This document shows positions 1 to 10,942 of a stretch of DNA of 64,000 bases, piece after piece; position 1 is the stretch's first letter, and each line of letters starts with the position of its first letter. Below the pieces are notes generated by a model that worked only from the letters and a program-made list of their open reading frames with translations, searched no databases and had not been told where the DNA came from. Made by a program: the position numbers and the translations under genes. This DNA comes from Hyposmocoma kahamanoa (taxonomy: Eukaryota; Arthropoda; Insecta; Lepidoptera; Cosmopterigidae): NCBI RefSeq assembly GCF_003589595.1, contig NW_020654748.1:7807944-7871943 (forward strand), written 5' to 3'.

Positions 1-9
1 CACCCACCT

Positions 10-895
10 GGGTATACCACAACCTCTTAAAACAATATTACTTTAACCTTACATTGACTTTTCGTATCATAACGCGCTTAAAGCAAGCCTATTTGTAATG
101 TTAAAATTATGATGTTTTATTGGCAGCTTTGTGACTATTCATTCACTCAGCTCGTACCATGACGCGACTTTGACATTAAAGTAACATTGCTGTTATGTCA
201 AATTTAGCAATGTTAAAATAGTTACACGGATACAATGGAAACAATATTATTTTCAGTTTTATTGTCTCAATGTTGATTTGTAATGAATAAAAGTTAAGTT
301 GAACTTATTTATTTACATATCTCTTCAATATTTTCTTAATTTTTTATTTAATAGCACATAGGAAATAATTTCTCGTAAAATAAAAATACATGATGTTTAT
401 TTCGTAAAATTATGACAGCGCCATCTATATGCTCCTTGGCGAAACTAACAGTTGACAGTAGACTATAGTTCCGAATTCACAACGTGACTATCAAGACTCA
501 GCTCGTTTTATTTATTTTTCTTCATGAAAATGCGGAATAATAATTGAAAACAACTTGATTTTAATAGATTTCATTATTACATACTTTTCTTTTTTTGGCA
601 GTTAAAATTCTCCGAAAGTAAATAATATTAAATACTTTAACAATATACTACGATAACACGATTCGGAACATCAAAAAAGAAAGAGGGCATTATACAGTTC
701 ATATAGCGTTATTTCTTTCCTACTTTTAGTAAGGAATAGACAATATTGGGAAATAATTCGTTCTTTCAGTCACTTTAGCAATAATACATTACTTAGTTGA
801 TAGGTTTGTCATGGTACGAAAATAAGTAATATTACAATACGCTTACTTTATGCTTACATTGAAATAATATTGTTTTTTGAAAGGTTATGGTACTG
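10..895. repeat. possible inverted-ended element
   Basis: The first ~40 bases (TACCACAACC then AACAATATTA) reappear, imperfectly, as the reverse complement of about 850-893 (TACCATAACC, AACAATATTA). This suggests an ~880-bp inverted-repeat element with no convincing coding content. The small plus-strand frame that starts at 870 has no recognisable domain and I do not call it a gene. Confidence 0.3.
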
Positions 896-1337
896 GATGG
901 ACAGGGGGCCCTCTGTCCATCCATTAATATTTCGCACAATACTAAATGTTGGTAAACGCTTATTAGTAAATCATTCAACAGATGATAACGGATATTATTT
1001 GATTATATTCCGTTATGCCTGTATAATAATCGCTACATCGCTACTAAATAGATCTAAGCGGATGTCGATTCCCTGCCGAAGTGCAGAAGTCTTTCTTAGA
1101 TTTAATTATTATTCTTTTTTCACCGTTCTGCAAATCAGCGAACGCAAAATTTTACAAATTGATTATTTTCCTCATATTGACATGGTGACCTTTAGAATAG
1201 AATATAATAGAATAGAATTATTTATTTCGGACCATGATCCATAATAATGTTAGTAATACAGTAAATTTTTCTTACGTGCTATGGTTAGTACTATACAAAA
1301 TTACTTAATTTTAGTGAAAAGTGAGTCTAGACCACTA
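896..1337. other. AT-rich spacer, no gene seen
   Basis: No coding signal is supported. A short run of GAATA/TAGAATAG repeats near 1195-1220 is the only structure noticed. Confidence 0.5.
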
Positions 1338-1550
1338 CCCTACGCACGTTGCCCCCAATGTAGTTGATAGGGGCAGTCCAGCGTATTGGCAACAACGGCT
1401 AGGATGCTATTAGCGCTGCCGCGCACACGCATCATGAGTGAGGCAGCCTTCTTGCGCATAATGGCATGAAAGCCATCTGTGTGCGCCTCCGTGAACATGC
1501 CGGATGCACTACAGTGTCGCGGCAGCCCCATTAGCATCCTAAAAGAGTTG
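1338..1550 (-). pseudogene. 3' part of an old LINE reverse transcriptase, split by a younger LINE
   Basis: The minus strand encodes a stretch like LPRHCSASGMFTEAHTDGF followed by VRGSANSILAVVA, the C-terminal tail of a LINE reverse transcriptase family. The upstream half of the same protein (KYLGHWVTDN, ERRALSVRCNMLAHRFAR) lies at 5836-6107. Removing the 1551-5835 insertion brings RVQYN-like and FRMLMGLP coding back together. A related tail occurs at 38879-39085. It is a dead fragment; the clade is not certain. Confidence 0.65.
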
Positions 1551-1762
1551 TTTATTTATTTATTTATTTATTTTAAACACTAAGAATATTACAAAAATAT
1601 ATATACATCACACCCTTAAACCTACATTGGTTTGTCCGGGTGCTGCACGTTCTCCTTAATTACATCTTAATATTACATTCTTATATTTAATAAGCTAACA
1701 AAAGATTACAAATCTCAATTAGAAATTACATGTTTCATTGTTATACTACTACATTTATTTAA

Positions 1763-4713
1763 TTATTTATTTATTTTTATTTTTTTTTTTTCAAAGTAAC
1801 TTTTAATTGAACTTTTTATATTAACCGTAGTTATGTTTTTCTTTAATTCTAAAGGTAAATTATTAATTAATTTAGGTACAATAAAATTAGTAGTCCTTTC
1901 TCCATAGAAATTATGCGAAGCAGTTGTTATTAAGGTTTGCAAAGTAATTTGTCTCGTACCTTTTGTGTGACTAACTTTCTTATCAATATATTTAAAAAAG
2001 TTATCTATTAATAGTAAACATTTAATTTTATTTTGAACATTTAAAACTCCGCAATAATCAAATAGACCCTCGTCATTATCTCGAAACTGCTCTTTAATTC
2101 TATAAGGTACAATTAATTTTAAAAGTCTTAGCTGAAGTTTATAAATTTTTTCCAAATATGTTTTGAAAGTACGACCGTAACTAGTTAATCCATATGCAAC
2201 TATACTCTCCGCTAAAGCTTTATACATTTGTAAAAGAACACCACAAGGCACGCGACGTTGTATTAAGAAAAACTTAGCCGTAATTGCTCGTAATTTTGAA
2301 CAAATCAGTTCTATATGCGGCCCCCAATTAATCGATGGTCAATTACCAAACCAAGGTAAGTATGTTGGTTTACATTTTCAATAGCTTTACAGTCACATAC
2401 CGTACTATGATAGTTACCTGTGTGTAAACATTGATGCTCATGCGCGACTATCTGTACCCTTTCTGTAGTTTTGACATAACTGGAGTGTACATGCATTAAT
2501 TTAGTTTTTTGAGCATTGAGCACTAGGCCCGCGTCATGAGACCAACTACAAATCGCATTAAAGTCATGTTGCAGATGTCCGAGTGCAACTAAGGGGTCAC
2601 GGTCAGCTGCCACTATGCAAGTATCGTCTGCATATTGAAAAATTTTACATTTATGTATTACAATATTAATATCATTAACATATGCTAAATAATGTAAAGG
2701 CCCCAGGACCGATCCTTGTGCCGTTCCTTGTGTTACGTTAATTTTCTTACTGTGCTCTTTACCTATCTTAACACAATATGATCTTTCATCTAAGTAACTT
2801 CGGCACCAGGTTAGCAAAGGACCCCTTACCCCGCTATCATCTAACTTTTTTATTAACGTGTCATGTTGAAGCGTATCAAATGCACGACTATAATCAATGA
2901 AAATCATGAATACATGAAGTTTATTGTCTAAACATCCATTGACATAGTCGGTAAAAATTGAGAGTAATTGGGTCGTACTTTTACTTCTCTGGAAACCGAA
3001 TTGATTTACAGAGAGTATTTTATTATCGGCATAAAACTTGTTAATTTCGAAACATATATACTTTTCTACTACTTTATCCAAGATTGGTAAAATAGTTATA
3101 GGTCTATAGTTACTATAATTACGTTTGTCACCCTTTTTAAATATTGGTCTGACCACCCCTTCTTTCAACTCTCTTGGATATTTACCCGAACGTATACTCT
3201 CATATATTAATTTCGACAATGGATACACTATTTTCTCCGAGAGCGCTTTTATATCTATTGGACGAATCATATCTGCCCCCGGCGCCTTATTAGGTTTGAT
3301 ACTCTGAATAATTTTATGAAGGACTCTAGGATGCGGTTTTTTAATGTACATAGACACATCTGCAATTTTCGAGTATTCATATGTGTTTAGGATATTCATT
3401 GTGCAAGTTGGCAATATGTCTTTCACTGCTTTGTCAAAGCCCACTGCAAAATCATCAGCGATATCTTTTTCCTTAAGGTTGCTAAAAGCTTTTACTATGA
3501 CGTCATCTAGTGATTGTTTAATTTTACCCGTAATTTTATTTAAAATTTGCCAAAGTTTTCTTGGATCATTCTTATTGTTATTTATGATTTTCTTATAATA
3601 ATTATTTCTTGAGCGTTGTACATATTTATTTACTTTGTTTCTTAGTTTATTATATTCTAATTTTAAAACTCTGTTTGTACTATCTTTTTTTAATTCAATA
3701 AATTTGCTATCTTTTAGCCTACACAATTCAATAACTTTTGTATTTACCCACCCTTCTTTCCCCCGCTTAGAATTTTTAACTTTAATAGCAAATTTAGCGA
3801 CATCATAACAAGATGTTATCTTATTTTTAATGTAGTGATAAATTTTACTAGGACAATCTAAATCTTCTACAGGTTTCCAGTTTATTTTATGAAGTTCCCT
3901 CTTTAATATTTGGTAATTATATTTTATTACACAAGGTGGAGCATCCTGCACGATACTTGTGCCTACGCATGTTACTATTGTAAGCCGGTGGTCCGCTAAA
4001 ACTGTTCCGAGCGCAGCACAGTAAACGTCTTGAGTGCGCGATCTCACGAATATATGATCAATACAACTTTTCGTAATTTTTTCTTTAAGTGATTCTATTC
4101 TCGTATAATCATTGATCCCGCACACAAGACCATGCCCACTTAACATATTTATGTAACTTATTGAAATGCTTTCAGTGGATTTAAGGTTGATGTTCATATC
4201 TCCTAACAAGATCAGATCAGTTGAAGTGTACCCGCCTAAGTGAAAGTTAAGTTCTGTTATAAAAGATTGTTTACATTGCGACGGCGGTCTATAAATAGCA
4301 CAAAGAATTATAGAAGTGTTATTACTCGTTAATAATTTCCCAGTTATAGATTCATAGTAATTTGTTTTTACTGCAAAAGTTTTAAATTTATGTTTATCTA
4401 GTACGTAAATAATAATACCCCCTCCTTTTTGACTTTTCCTCAGTTCCGTGTGCATATTGTATCCCGCCAAATGAAACAAAGAACTAACTTTGTCAGATAT
4501 ACCCACCTCTGTCAAAACAATAACATCAATTTTAAACTTACAAATTTGAATCATCAATTCTATTTTAGAAAAATTCTTAATTAATGAACGAATATTTACA
4601 TGTACACACGATAAATTGTTGGAACACTGAGGCACTGAGGAGCAAAAGTTGTTTATATCTACACAGTCAGAAAGTTCTATAACGCTATTATCAACAAAGA
4701 AAGCCATTTCCAA
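1763..4713 (-). pseudogene. LINE ORF2: AP endonuclease plus reverse transcriptase, one frameshift
   Basis: The N-terminal ~230 residues are an AP-type endonuclease: HVNIRSL, VIVLTEVGIS, GGGIIIYV, AIYRPPSQ, LLGDMNINL and the C-terminal SCIDHIFV and LADHRLT. The reverse transcriptase follows with PIFKKGDKRNYSNYRPI, FIDYSRAFDTLQHD, TAQGSVLGPL and the catalytic YADD box (FQYADDTCIV). The main frame reads 800 residues and stops at 2311 after YLGLVIDHRLIGGRI. The next frame continues as PHIELICSKLRAITAKFF into the C-terminal 162 residues ending at 1763. The pattern fits loss of one A near 2327-2331 (a DHRLNWGPHIEL-like reading). The stretch 2252-2310 is therefore coding in origin. The RT makes target-primed cDNA in the nucleus. 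This copy would not make a full ORF2 without recoding or if the base is an assembly error. Confidence 0.85.
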
Positions 4714-4748
4714 ACGTTAATTTTCGTATTACATTGTAGGTACACACT

Positions 4749-5732
4749 TTACTTAGCTTGACTCGCCAACTTTTGAAGATCGTTCTCTGACCTAATGATG
4801 ATCACTTTGTCATTGTCTTGTTTACGAGCCAAAACCTTCCCATGTCTACACCACACATATTTAAAAATATCTTTCAATGTCTGTTTTGATTTCCACAATA
4901 GGTTTTTCTGGAAAGGTGTAAGCGCCTCCCTGACGAAAACTTTTGCATCTCTCTGCTCCCGCTCCAGGTTCGACAAAAGGTCACCGGCTTTTATATCGGT
5001 GGCCCGCGCCGCTGCTACCCACAAATTCTTACTATCCTCGTTCTCCATTTCTAAATGTATTACACCAGGTCTGCCTGCACGAGAGTTCATTCTCTTTGCT
5101 TTCTTTACGTTTTCCATTTGCACATTCAATTTGTTTGCTATTTTTGTAGCTAACACCTGCACATTTTCCTCATTTTGAACAGGTACTTCTGCCACTTCTA
5201 TGACATTAATCATTTTATATTGTTCTGCTTCATTAAAACGTTGCTCAATTGCGCTGATTCTATTTTCCAGAAAAATGTTTTTATTTAATAAATCCACATT
5301 TTTTTGTTCAAGAGTCTTTATCTTTTGCTGGAATACCTCCATCTTTTCCAAACTGTCGTCTAATTTGTCGCTAATAAATTGAACACTCGAAGTTAGTTCA
5401 TTTAATTCGCGTTTTAATTCTCTTTTTAACAGCTTGTCCATTTCTCTGGTTATATCCTTCATAAACTTCTTCACCTCCAGAGTAACCAATTTTTCTTCTT
5501 CGTCTTCGTCTTCGTCTTCTGGTGTGAATAAAGAAGTCTTTTTTCCCATCTTAGAGGAGCAATCATTACAGGTCCACTCCAAGTTATCCACCGCATCCAA
5601 TGCGCTTAACTGCTTCGAATTTAAACCCGAACACTCATTCTTAGAATGCACAACAATTTTGCATTTATTGCACTCAATCCCTGGGGATTTCTTATTCACC
5701 AATTTATTACACATATTGCACTTGACAGCCAT
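4749..5732 (-). CDS. LINE ORF1 with PHD-like zinc finger and coiled coil
   Basis: 327 residues if started at MAVKCNMC; an in-frame upstream ATG at 5771 would add 13 residues, but this start sits directly before the finger. A Cys/His finger occupies residues ~4-60 (CNMCNK, ECNKCK, H, C, WTCNDC), like the PHD fingers of some CR1-type ORF1 proteins. Next come an acidic run (EDEDEDEEE, seen in DNA as a GTCTTC repeat), a Lys/Glu-rich coiled coil (~residues 95-190) and a C-terminal region resembling L1-type ORF1 RNA-binding domains (VKKAKRMNSRAGRPGVIHLE). It probably packages the element RNA. It is intact and lies immediately upstream of ORF2. Confidence 0.8.
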   Translation of the reverse strand: MAVKCNMCNKLVNKKSPGIECNKCKIVVHSKNECSGLNSKQLSALDAVDNLEWTCNDCSSKMGKKTSLFTPEDEDEDEEEKLVTLEVKKFMKDITREMDKLLKRELKRELNELTSSVQFISDKLDDSLEKMEVFQQKIKTLEQKNVDLLNKNIFLENRISAIEQRFNEAEQYKMINVIEVAEVPVQNEENVQVLATKIANKLNVQMENVKKAKRMNSRAGRPGVIHLEMENEDSKNLWVAAARATDIKAGDLLSNLEREQRDAKVFVREALTPFQKNLLWKSKQTLKDIFKYVWCRHGKVLARKQDNDKVIIIRSENDLQKLASQAK

Positions 5733-5835
5733 TGTAAGGTATTTTGAAAAACAAAAACTTTGACACGACACTGTACGTGCTTACTAAACCACTGTCAGAT
5801 GAGAACTGTCTATTGCATCATCAGATGAGAACTGT

Positions 5836-6145
5836 TATATTGCACCCTTAATGTATTCAGGGTTCGCTGCGTATACTTCACCCACAGGCTGCTTGTGTAA
5901 AAGTTTTGGCAATATAAGTAGTGAAATCTTTACATCTTTGGTGTAACGAGCAAACCTGTGGGCGAGCATATTACATCTAACAGACAGGGCCCTTCTCTCC
6001 CTCTCCATGTCGGCACTATCATGCAAGTTATCGGTTACCCAGTGACCCAGGTACTTAAATTGAGAGACACGACTTATCTCACTACCATAGAGAAACACCG
6101 GCGGCATAGTTCCAACAGAACCTGCCTTCGGCTTAAAAACTAGGA
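5836..6145 (-). pseudogene. 5' half of the interrupted older LINE reverse transcriptase
   Basis: Encodes VSQFKYLGHWVTDN and ERRALSVRCNMLA, a thumb/C-terminal stretch of a LINE reverse transcriptase. Further on the reading is shifted (the other frame gives a QAACGWKYTQR-like stretch). It continues across the young LINE insertion into 1338-1550. No promoter or complete domain remains. Confidence 0.6.
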
Positions 6146-6310
6146 ACTATTTTTCGTGTCATGGGTCCTTTGACCCCCGTTGATCGAAATTCAAAATGAT
6201 AAAATTGAATACGATTCTAGTTTATAGGCCAATTCCATATGTCTGTGCCAGTTCCGTAACTCCGTTCGAAATTCGTCGAGCGAGCGAATCTTCCTTGTCA
6301 TCCTCTTAAC

Positions 6311-6515
6311 GGTAATTCTCGGACTAGTGTTTACCGTTCACTACCTTATTTCGGAGGCAATTTTTATCATACATATAAGTATTCGCTTTTTTATCGTGGA
6401 ATATTATTTAATACTCGAGTGTTGTATCGTGAAATATTATTTACACGAACATTTACACGATAATAATATACTTAAATATTTAAATAATAAAAACTGCCAC
6501 TAGTCCGAGAATGCC
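6311..6515. repeat. short inverted-repeat (MITE-like) element
   Basis: The ends are near-perfect inverted copies of TTCTCGGACTAGTG (6316-6329 and 6498-6511) around an AT-rich core of ~180 bases that contains two copies of an ATATTATTTA-like unit. No coding content. Confidence 0.5.
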
Positions 6516-6779
6516 ATAAAAATTCTATAAAATATAACTTATTCGCATTAAATATGCTTTACATTACTACATTAATAAAATTTAGTAGTAAAATTAAATT
6601 GGAGAACTATTTAGCTTTAAATAACAACGTGCTGAAGGTTCCAGTGTAGTATCCCCGCCAGACCAGTCAGAATTTTGAAACCTTATGACAAAAACCATTT
6701 ACCGTCATAGATTGTACTCGTGCTGTAACAACGCTAAATAACTCGTACAAACAATATAAGGTTGAGAGTTGTGAGAGTG

Positions 6780-7110
6780 TTCAGTGGTTGTGAGTGCGAC
6801 GTCCCAATTCTCGCAGTGGATGCAATGGAGTGCCGTGATTGCGTAGCGTAGAGAGTGTAGCAGAATATTGACCTCAGTAGACAACTACACTAAAGGCTTT
6901 TATCCAATGGACAAGTCTTGGTTGACAGCGACGATACAAAGTTGGTAAATTTCATGACAAAAATGTTATGTACATCCCTACGTACTTTACATTACATTCA
7001 TTAACACGTTTTAGGTGACTTGAGCCTGCAAGTGATATGGTTAGATTATCATTGTACGACGTTTCGGGCTCTTTACAGGTTCCATGGTCACGGTTGACTT
7101 TGTGGTGGTT
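6780..7110. repeat. dispersed repeat fragments, including a CGTTTCGGGC/CCATGGTCAC core
   Basis: Bases 6780-6950 (GTGCGACGTC, then AAGGCTTTTATCCAA) recur in part near 41200-41270 plus 42898-42960 and near 56030-56130. Bases 7045-7105 carry the core GACGTTTCGGGCTCTTTACA followed by CCATGGTCACGG, which recurs at 19465, 35350 and 53900. These are old interspersed repeats; no gene was seen between 6146 and 7261. Confidence 0.5.
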
Positions 7111-7261
7111 TTTTTTATTGTTTTTACATTTTGACATCATATTAATAGAGTGCTTGGGAAACTTAAGCTAAGCTTTTATTGTACTTTTATACCTGACCTT
7201 CCTATTTTCATTTCATATTTGCTTTTTTGAATAACTTAAGAGATAAAGAAAACAAGAGTGG

Positions 7262-7372
7262 TATTACAATTCAAAACATTTATTGATAATAATGAAATTA
7301 AAATTCGATACTTGATTTTTTCAAGCCAGTCGATTTGGGTGCGTTTTAAAAATAATTGGATTATTTCTCGTC
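7262..7372 (-). other. serpin gene A exon 10 (shared 3' UTR exon)
   Basis: A pyrimidine-rich tract ending TTTTACAG (7373-7380) precedes the exon; AATAAA lies at 7279-7284. Copies of the same exon lie at 44487-44606 and 57800-57908, all starting xxC GAG AAA TAA. The array exons end on a codon boundary, so this gives an in-frame stop four codons into exon 10. The exon is normally untranslated because exon 9 carries the stop, but it would terminate variant v15, which lacks one. The polyadenylation site was not located. Confidence 0.75.
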
Positions 7373-7651
7373 CTGTAAAATAAAAATAAAGCGTTAGTGT
7401 CAAAATAATCAGTTACAGTAAAAGATTTTGGAGTAAATAAAAAAATAAGTTATTAATACAGTTTATTAATGTTTTCTTAAACTTTACGTAGGGGCCTCTT
7501 AGTAAACAAATGATTAGCAAAAAGACAAAAAAGAAGAAAGAAATAAATCTTAAACATTTCTATAACATATAGCATGCACTTTTCCAATATGCCGTTGTTA
7601 TTGCAACAATTCCCCGTTGATATTGCATGCAAGTTGACACGTATAGCTTTA

Positions 7652-7909
7652 CACTGTCGCCATTAGTTGAAAGGGCGCACGTGATATTTTTACAAAAAAA
7701 TTGTTATATGTATATATATAATATATAATTGTTATATGTGTATGCCGTGATCAGTAAATAATAGCCGCTGTCACTATTTTTATTTTTCCTACGTGTATGG
7801 TATGAAGTTACCGGAAGAGAAAAGAAGACATATTTCTAATATAATTTTTTTTACATATTTTCTCGGTTTTGACTTTTGGTCACAAGCGCCCTTTCAACTA
7901 ACGACAGTG
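7652..7909. repeat. MITE in the intron before exon 10
   Basis: The ends CACTGTCG and TTGAAAGGGCGC (7652-7680) are inverted at about 7880-7909. The inverted copy of this intron at about 14.06 kb and the paralogous stretch near 59.0 kb lack it, so both act as empty sites. Flanks fit a 2-bp TA target duplication, but this is not certain. Confidence 0.6.
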
Positions 7910-7930
7910 CATAATGAAAAGTATTATATG

Positions 7931-8052
7931 ATTATCACTAATTACAGGTTTCTTACGGGTTGAAGACAACCCATGACTATGGAGCGTGTAACCGTTTCGA
8001 AATATCGGGAACATAAAAAGAAATGAGTAAGAAACTTGTAATTAGTGATAAT
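7931..8052. repeat. foldback element with 25-bp arms
   Basis: Arm ATTATCACTAATTACAGGTT plus TCTTA (7931-7955) is repeated inverted at 8028-8052 with one mismatch. The loop carries a variant of the CCATGG/CGAAATATCGGG core also seen near 49130-49205. Confidence 0.6.
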
Positions 8053-8373
8053 AAACATTTAGTAAATAACAAAAGCCTTAAAATCGAAAGGAGTATTGTT
8101 AGTATGACGAAATGCGTGCAGAATAATTAATTATATAGTCGTTGCAGCGTGATGTAAAAGTATATTAAGCATTTGTATTGATAGCTCAGGAGTTTAAGAG
8201 ACGCAGTGCCGTAAAGGCTGCGGTGGCATATAGAATAAACAACCATCAGAATACTGTAAATTAATGAAGTCTACCTGTTCGATGCAACCTATCGAACCCA
8301 TCGAAACACAGCCCATAAAGCAATTTTCAAACACGAACATGCTTAACATTCAAAGGGAATCTTCTATCTTTAC

Positions 8374-8495
8374 CTACGAAACGAACACTCCGTTAAAAAG
8401 AATGTTTTGCTGAGCTTTCAATATAAATATAAAGGCGTGGTCAGCGCGAAAAGTTACTCTTGGTTTCAAAGCACTTCCGAACATGATAATGATTT
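8374..8495 (-). CDS. serpin exon 9 variant v22 (intact)
   Basis: Acceptor ATTATTACAG, then two bases completing a Glu codon, then IIIMFGSALKPR, VTFRADHAFIFILK and NILFNGVFVS; TAG sits on the donor TAG|GTAAAG. 39 residues plus the junction codon. Counting from the hinge, P1 is Gly with Phe at P2 and Ser at P1', so Phe-Gly or Gly-Ser is the likely scissile bond. It belongs to the same type as v9 and the deleted v12. It is the last exon 9 before exon 10. Confidence 0.85.
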
Positions 8496-9041
8496 CTGTA
8501 ATAATATTGTTACGTGAAAAATCGAAATTGAAGCCATAAATGTGCCAACATTCGGAGGTATACAATAGGTTATTGGGAATTCGGGAACTCAATATCTTGG
8601 TCGAACTGATACAAACATTTTGGTAAAGTAAAAATATGATGGATGACTAAATTTGTAAATTCATGAAAATATTCAATGTACATATTATAGGTAGTTGACT
8701 AGCAATTCATGGATCAAAATATACGAAAATTTACGAAAGCACTGAAGCGCTTTGAATAAAATTCGATTTCAGAATAGAATGCTGCACTTTTTTTGACAGT
8801 AAAGCGAACAATTGGTCATTTGAAATTCTAAACTTCTAATAAGTTTCTTCTAGTAACTATACCAAGGCTTCTAATAAGGTATATTTAATCAAATGAGTTG
8901 CGGATAAAACGTTTACAGTGTAAATTTGAAATAAAACCGCCCATGTAAGTAATTAATATGACTCCTAAGGCAAGACTACATTTTGAGAAACAAAGTTAGT
9001 ACACAAGTCATAATTTCGTTTAGTCCAAAAACCTGCTGTAC

Positions 9042-9166
9042 CTAAGATTGGAAAACCCCATCAAAGACAGCATTTCTCCCCACTTTCACCACGAAGAGGA
9101 ATGGATGGTCCACTATGAACTCAGTGTTTTTTGATAGCGCAAAGCTTGCACCAGGACCGTAAAATA
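9042..9166 (-). CDS. serpin exon 9 variant v21 (intact, Ala-Ser loop)
   Basis: Acceptor ATTTTTGCAG; junction codon Val, then FYGPGASFALSKNTE, FIVDHPFLFVVK and AVFDGVFQS, with TAG|GTACAG. 40 residues. P1 by counting is Ala with Ser at P1', suggesting a target cutting after small residues (elastase-like); this is inference. Decayed relatives are v19, the gene B copy at 45.2 kb and the gene C copy at 60.5 kb. Confidence 0.85.
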
Positions 9167-9202
9167 CTGCAAAAATATTTTATTTATTTACAGTCAAAGT
9201 AC

Positions 9203-9321
9203 CTAAGGGTGTTAGACGCCGTTAAATAGAGTGTTACTTTCTTCTTTGAGGATGAAGACAAACGAATGGTTTGCTTTAAATGTGGAGCCCTGCCTTAAGC
9301 TATTTAAGTTTATCATGAAAT
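9203..9321 (-). pseudogene. serpin exon 9 variant v20 (acceptor AG changed to AA)
   Basis: The reading frame is open from the expected junction: FMINLNSLRQGST, FKANHSFVFILK, TLFNGV, then TAA three codons before the usual TAG|GTACTT. The splice acceptor, however, is TTTTTTCAA instead of ...CAG (the plus-strand base at 9322 is T where C is expected). The loss of three end residues is minor; the missing AG is likely lethal to splicing unless a cryptic site is used. Confidence 0.75.
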
Positions 9322-10045
9322 TTGAAAAAAATGATTGTGATGTCGCACATGAAACCAAATATTGTCCTAACTCAAAATTGTGGATGAGAAAACATAATTT
9401 GAAAATTTTAGGAAAAGACTAAATGGATTTTATTGCGAATAATGAGGTTATTTTTATTTATACATAATACTTGATTCTCAATTTATAAACGGGAATATCG
9501 AAATAATATAATATATTGGTTTCTTTCGGTATTTTTTTTTAATTTTCAAATCGTCTCTCTCAATTGCACAATTTTCAGTTAGGACAGTATTTGGTTTCGT
9601 GTGCGATGTATTATGATGAACATAAAAATTGGAAGAAGTGTTTCAGAATTCTTTGTTGATTAGCCCTGCATATTGAGTTGCTACCGAGTAACTTATTGGT
9701 TACAATCTTTTACTGATTACGATCATAGTTTTGTTTTTTTAGGCCAAAATATATATTTACAGGTAGATAAATAACAGAATATGAAGAAAATATCTGTTTT
9801 GTTGTCCTTTACCATAGAAAAATGTTTTTTCTTTGATTTTGTAAGTTGTACACAAATACATAACTTAAAGACTATTAGGCATGAATATATTATTGAAGGA
9901 CGGCAATAGAGGGACTACAGAAGTGGTTAAACCTCGAAGATTGCGAAGGACAAAGCAGAATAAGCGACGTATTCAGAACGTATTAAGTATAAGTTCGTTA
10001 GCCGGTCAACTACACGCAGCAACCCGGCGTCAATAAATTCACAAC

Positions 10046-10169
10046 AGCCTGGAAAACCCCATTAAAGACAATATTTAATTCTGCTTTTACTAGCTATAAC
10101 AATGAGTGCCCTAATTAGAACTTGATGCTCCCATGTGGCATATAGCTCATATTAGCACCGTGAACAAAA
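10046..10169 (-). pseudogene. serpin exon 9 variant v19 (decayed, v21 type)
   Basis: Recognisable end NIVFNGVFQ aligns with the v21 end AVFDGVFQS. The loop part contains two in-frame stops, no acceptor remains, and the 578-bp TTAA-flanked MITE begins immediately upstream at 10170. The stop/donor is also lost. Confidence 0.6.
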
Positions 10170-10747
10170 TTAAGAGGGAGCATGCCAAAAAAGTTTTGAC
10201 GTTAGCTCCGCCCACATTTGTGAGACAAATATATGCCTGAAGTTCGCGTGACATGCGACAGGAGATGTTGAATTTTGCGCATTAAAAGTACCAAATTCGT
10301 TTTAGCGGAATAACTCTAAAACTAAGGGGATTAAAAAAAATCCGCAGTGACAGTTGTCGATCATGCATAAATACAATTAATTATCTAATTTTTGTCCTAA
10401 TAACCTGTAGCATTTTGAGGATGAATCGAAAAAATGTGAAAATTAGAGGTCGTGATTTTTATCTATCGAGGAAACTTTATTGTTTTATGTTTCTGATTAG
10501 TGTCTATGCTTGAATATATCGTGTAGTTACTCATACAATATTTTATTTTTAACTTTAAATTGGATATACCCCTCTAAAATCAAATCGAAGATTAGGTATT
10601 TTTCCTCTGCTTTTAGCGCTAAAACAAATTTGGTACTTTTAATGCGCAAAATTCAACATCTCCTGTGGCATGTCACGCGAACTTATATTTATCTCACAAA
10701 TGTGGGCGGAGCCAACGTCAAAACTTTTTTGGCATGCTTCCTCTTAA
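10170..10747. mobile_element. 578-bp non-autonomous DNA element with TTAA flanks
   Basis: Long inverted ends: GAGGGAGCATGCCAAAAAAG from 10174 and its reverse near 10722-10743. The arm identity extends for about 150 bases, through GTTGAATTTTGCGCATTAAA. Both sides are bounded by TTAA, the target duplication of piggyBac-like elements. No transposase is encoded. It lies directly upstream of dead exon v19. Confidence 0.7.
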
Positions 10748-10817
10748 GTAGGTTTGAAAGAGAAGCAAAGCCCTTAATACCAGGATAGCATGCGTATTTT
10801 ATGTCTAAAGAAAGTAC

Positions 10818-10942
10818 CTAAGAACGATATATTCCGTTAAAGAATGTGTTATCTCCTTCTTTGAGGAAGAAGACAAAGGGACGGTCTGCTGTAAATTTGG
10901 TTTGTTGACGTATTACTGCACTTAAAGTTGCTATCCCGAATG
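10818..10942 (-). CDS. serpin exon 9 variant v18 (intact, Leu-Ser loop)
   Basis: Acceptor GTCATTTTCAG; junction codon Ala, then FGIATLSAVIRQQTK, FTADRPFVFFLK and NTFFNGIYRS, with TAG|GTACTT. 40 residues. P1 is Leu and P1' Ser by hinge counting, suggesting a chymotrypsin- or elastase-like target. There is no close relative elsewhere in the array. Confidence 0.87.

Larger units (their letters stand above)
1551..5835 (-). mobile_element. near full-length non-LTR retrotransposon (CR1/Jockey-like LINE)
   Basis: Two consecutive minus-strand ORFs (ORF1 with a PHD-like finger; ORF2 with endonuclease and reverse transcriptase) are separated by about 35 bases. The 3' end is a (TAAA)n tail at 1551-1574, typical of LINEs that end in simple repeats. 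The 5' leader holds a tandem duplicate of the 15-mer ACAGTTCTCATCTGA (5790-5833). The element interrupts an older LINE, whose two halves flank it. One frameshift in ORF2 is the only obvious lesion, so the copy is young. The clade assignment is an inference from domain order and tail. Confidence 0.85.

Noticed and set aside
870..1244. 124-codon plus-strand ORF
   Set aside because: Composition is AT-driven with no domain, starts at the end of an inverted-ended repeat, and has no splice or promoter support.
5434..5763. Serine-rich plus-strand ORF
   Set aside because: Shadow of the acidic run in LINE ORF1 on the other strand.
10510..10788. 92-codon plus-strand ORF
   Set aside because: It lies inside the TTAA-flanked inverted-repeat element and is its by-product.
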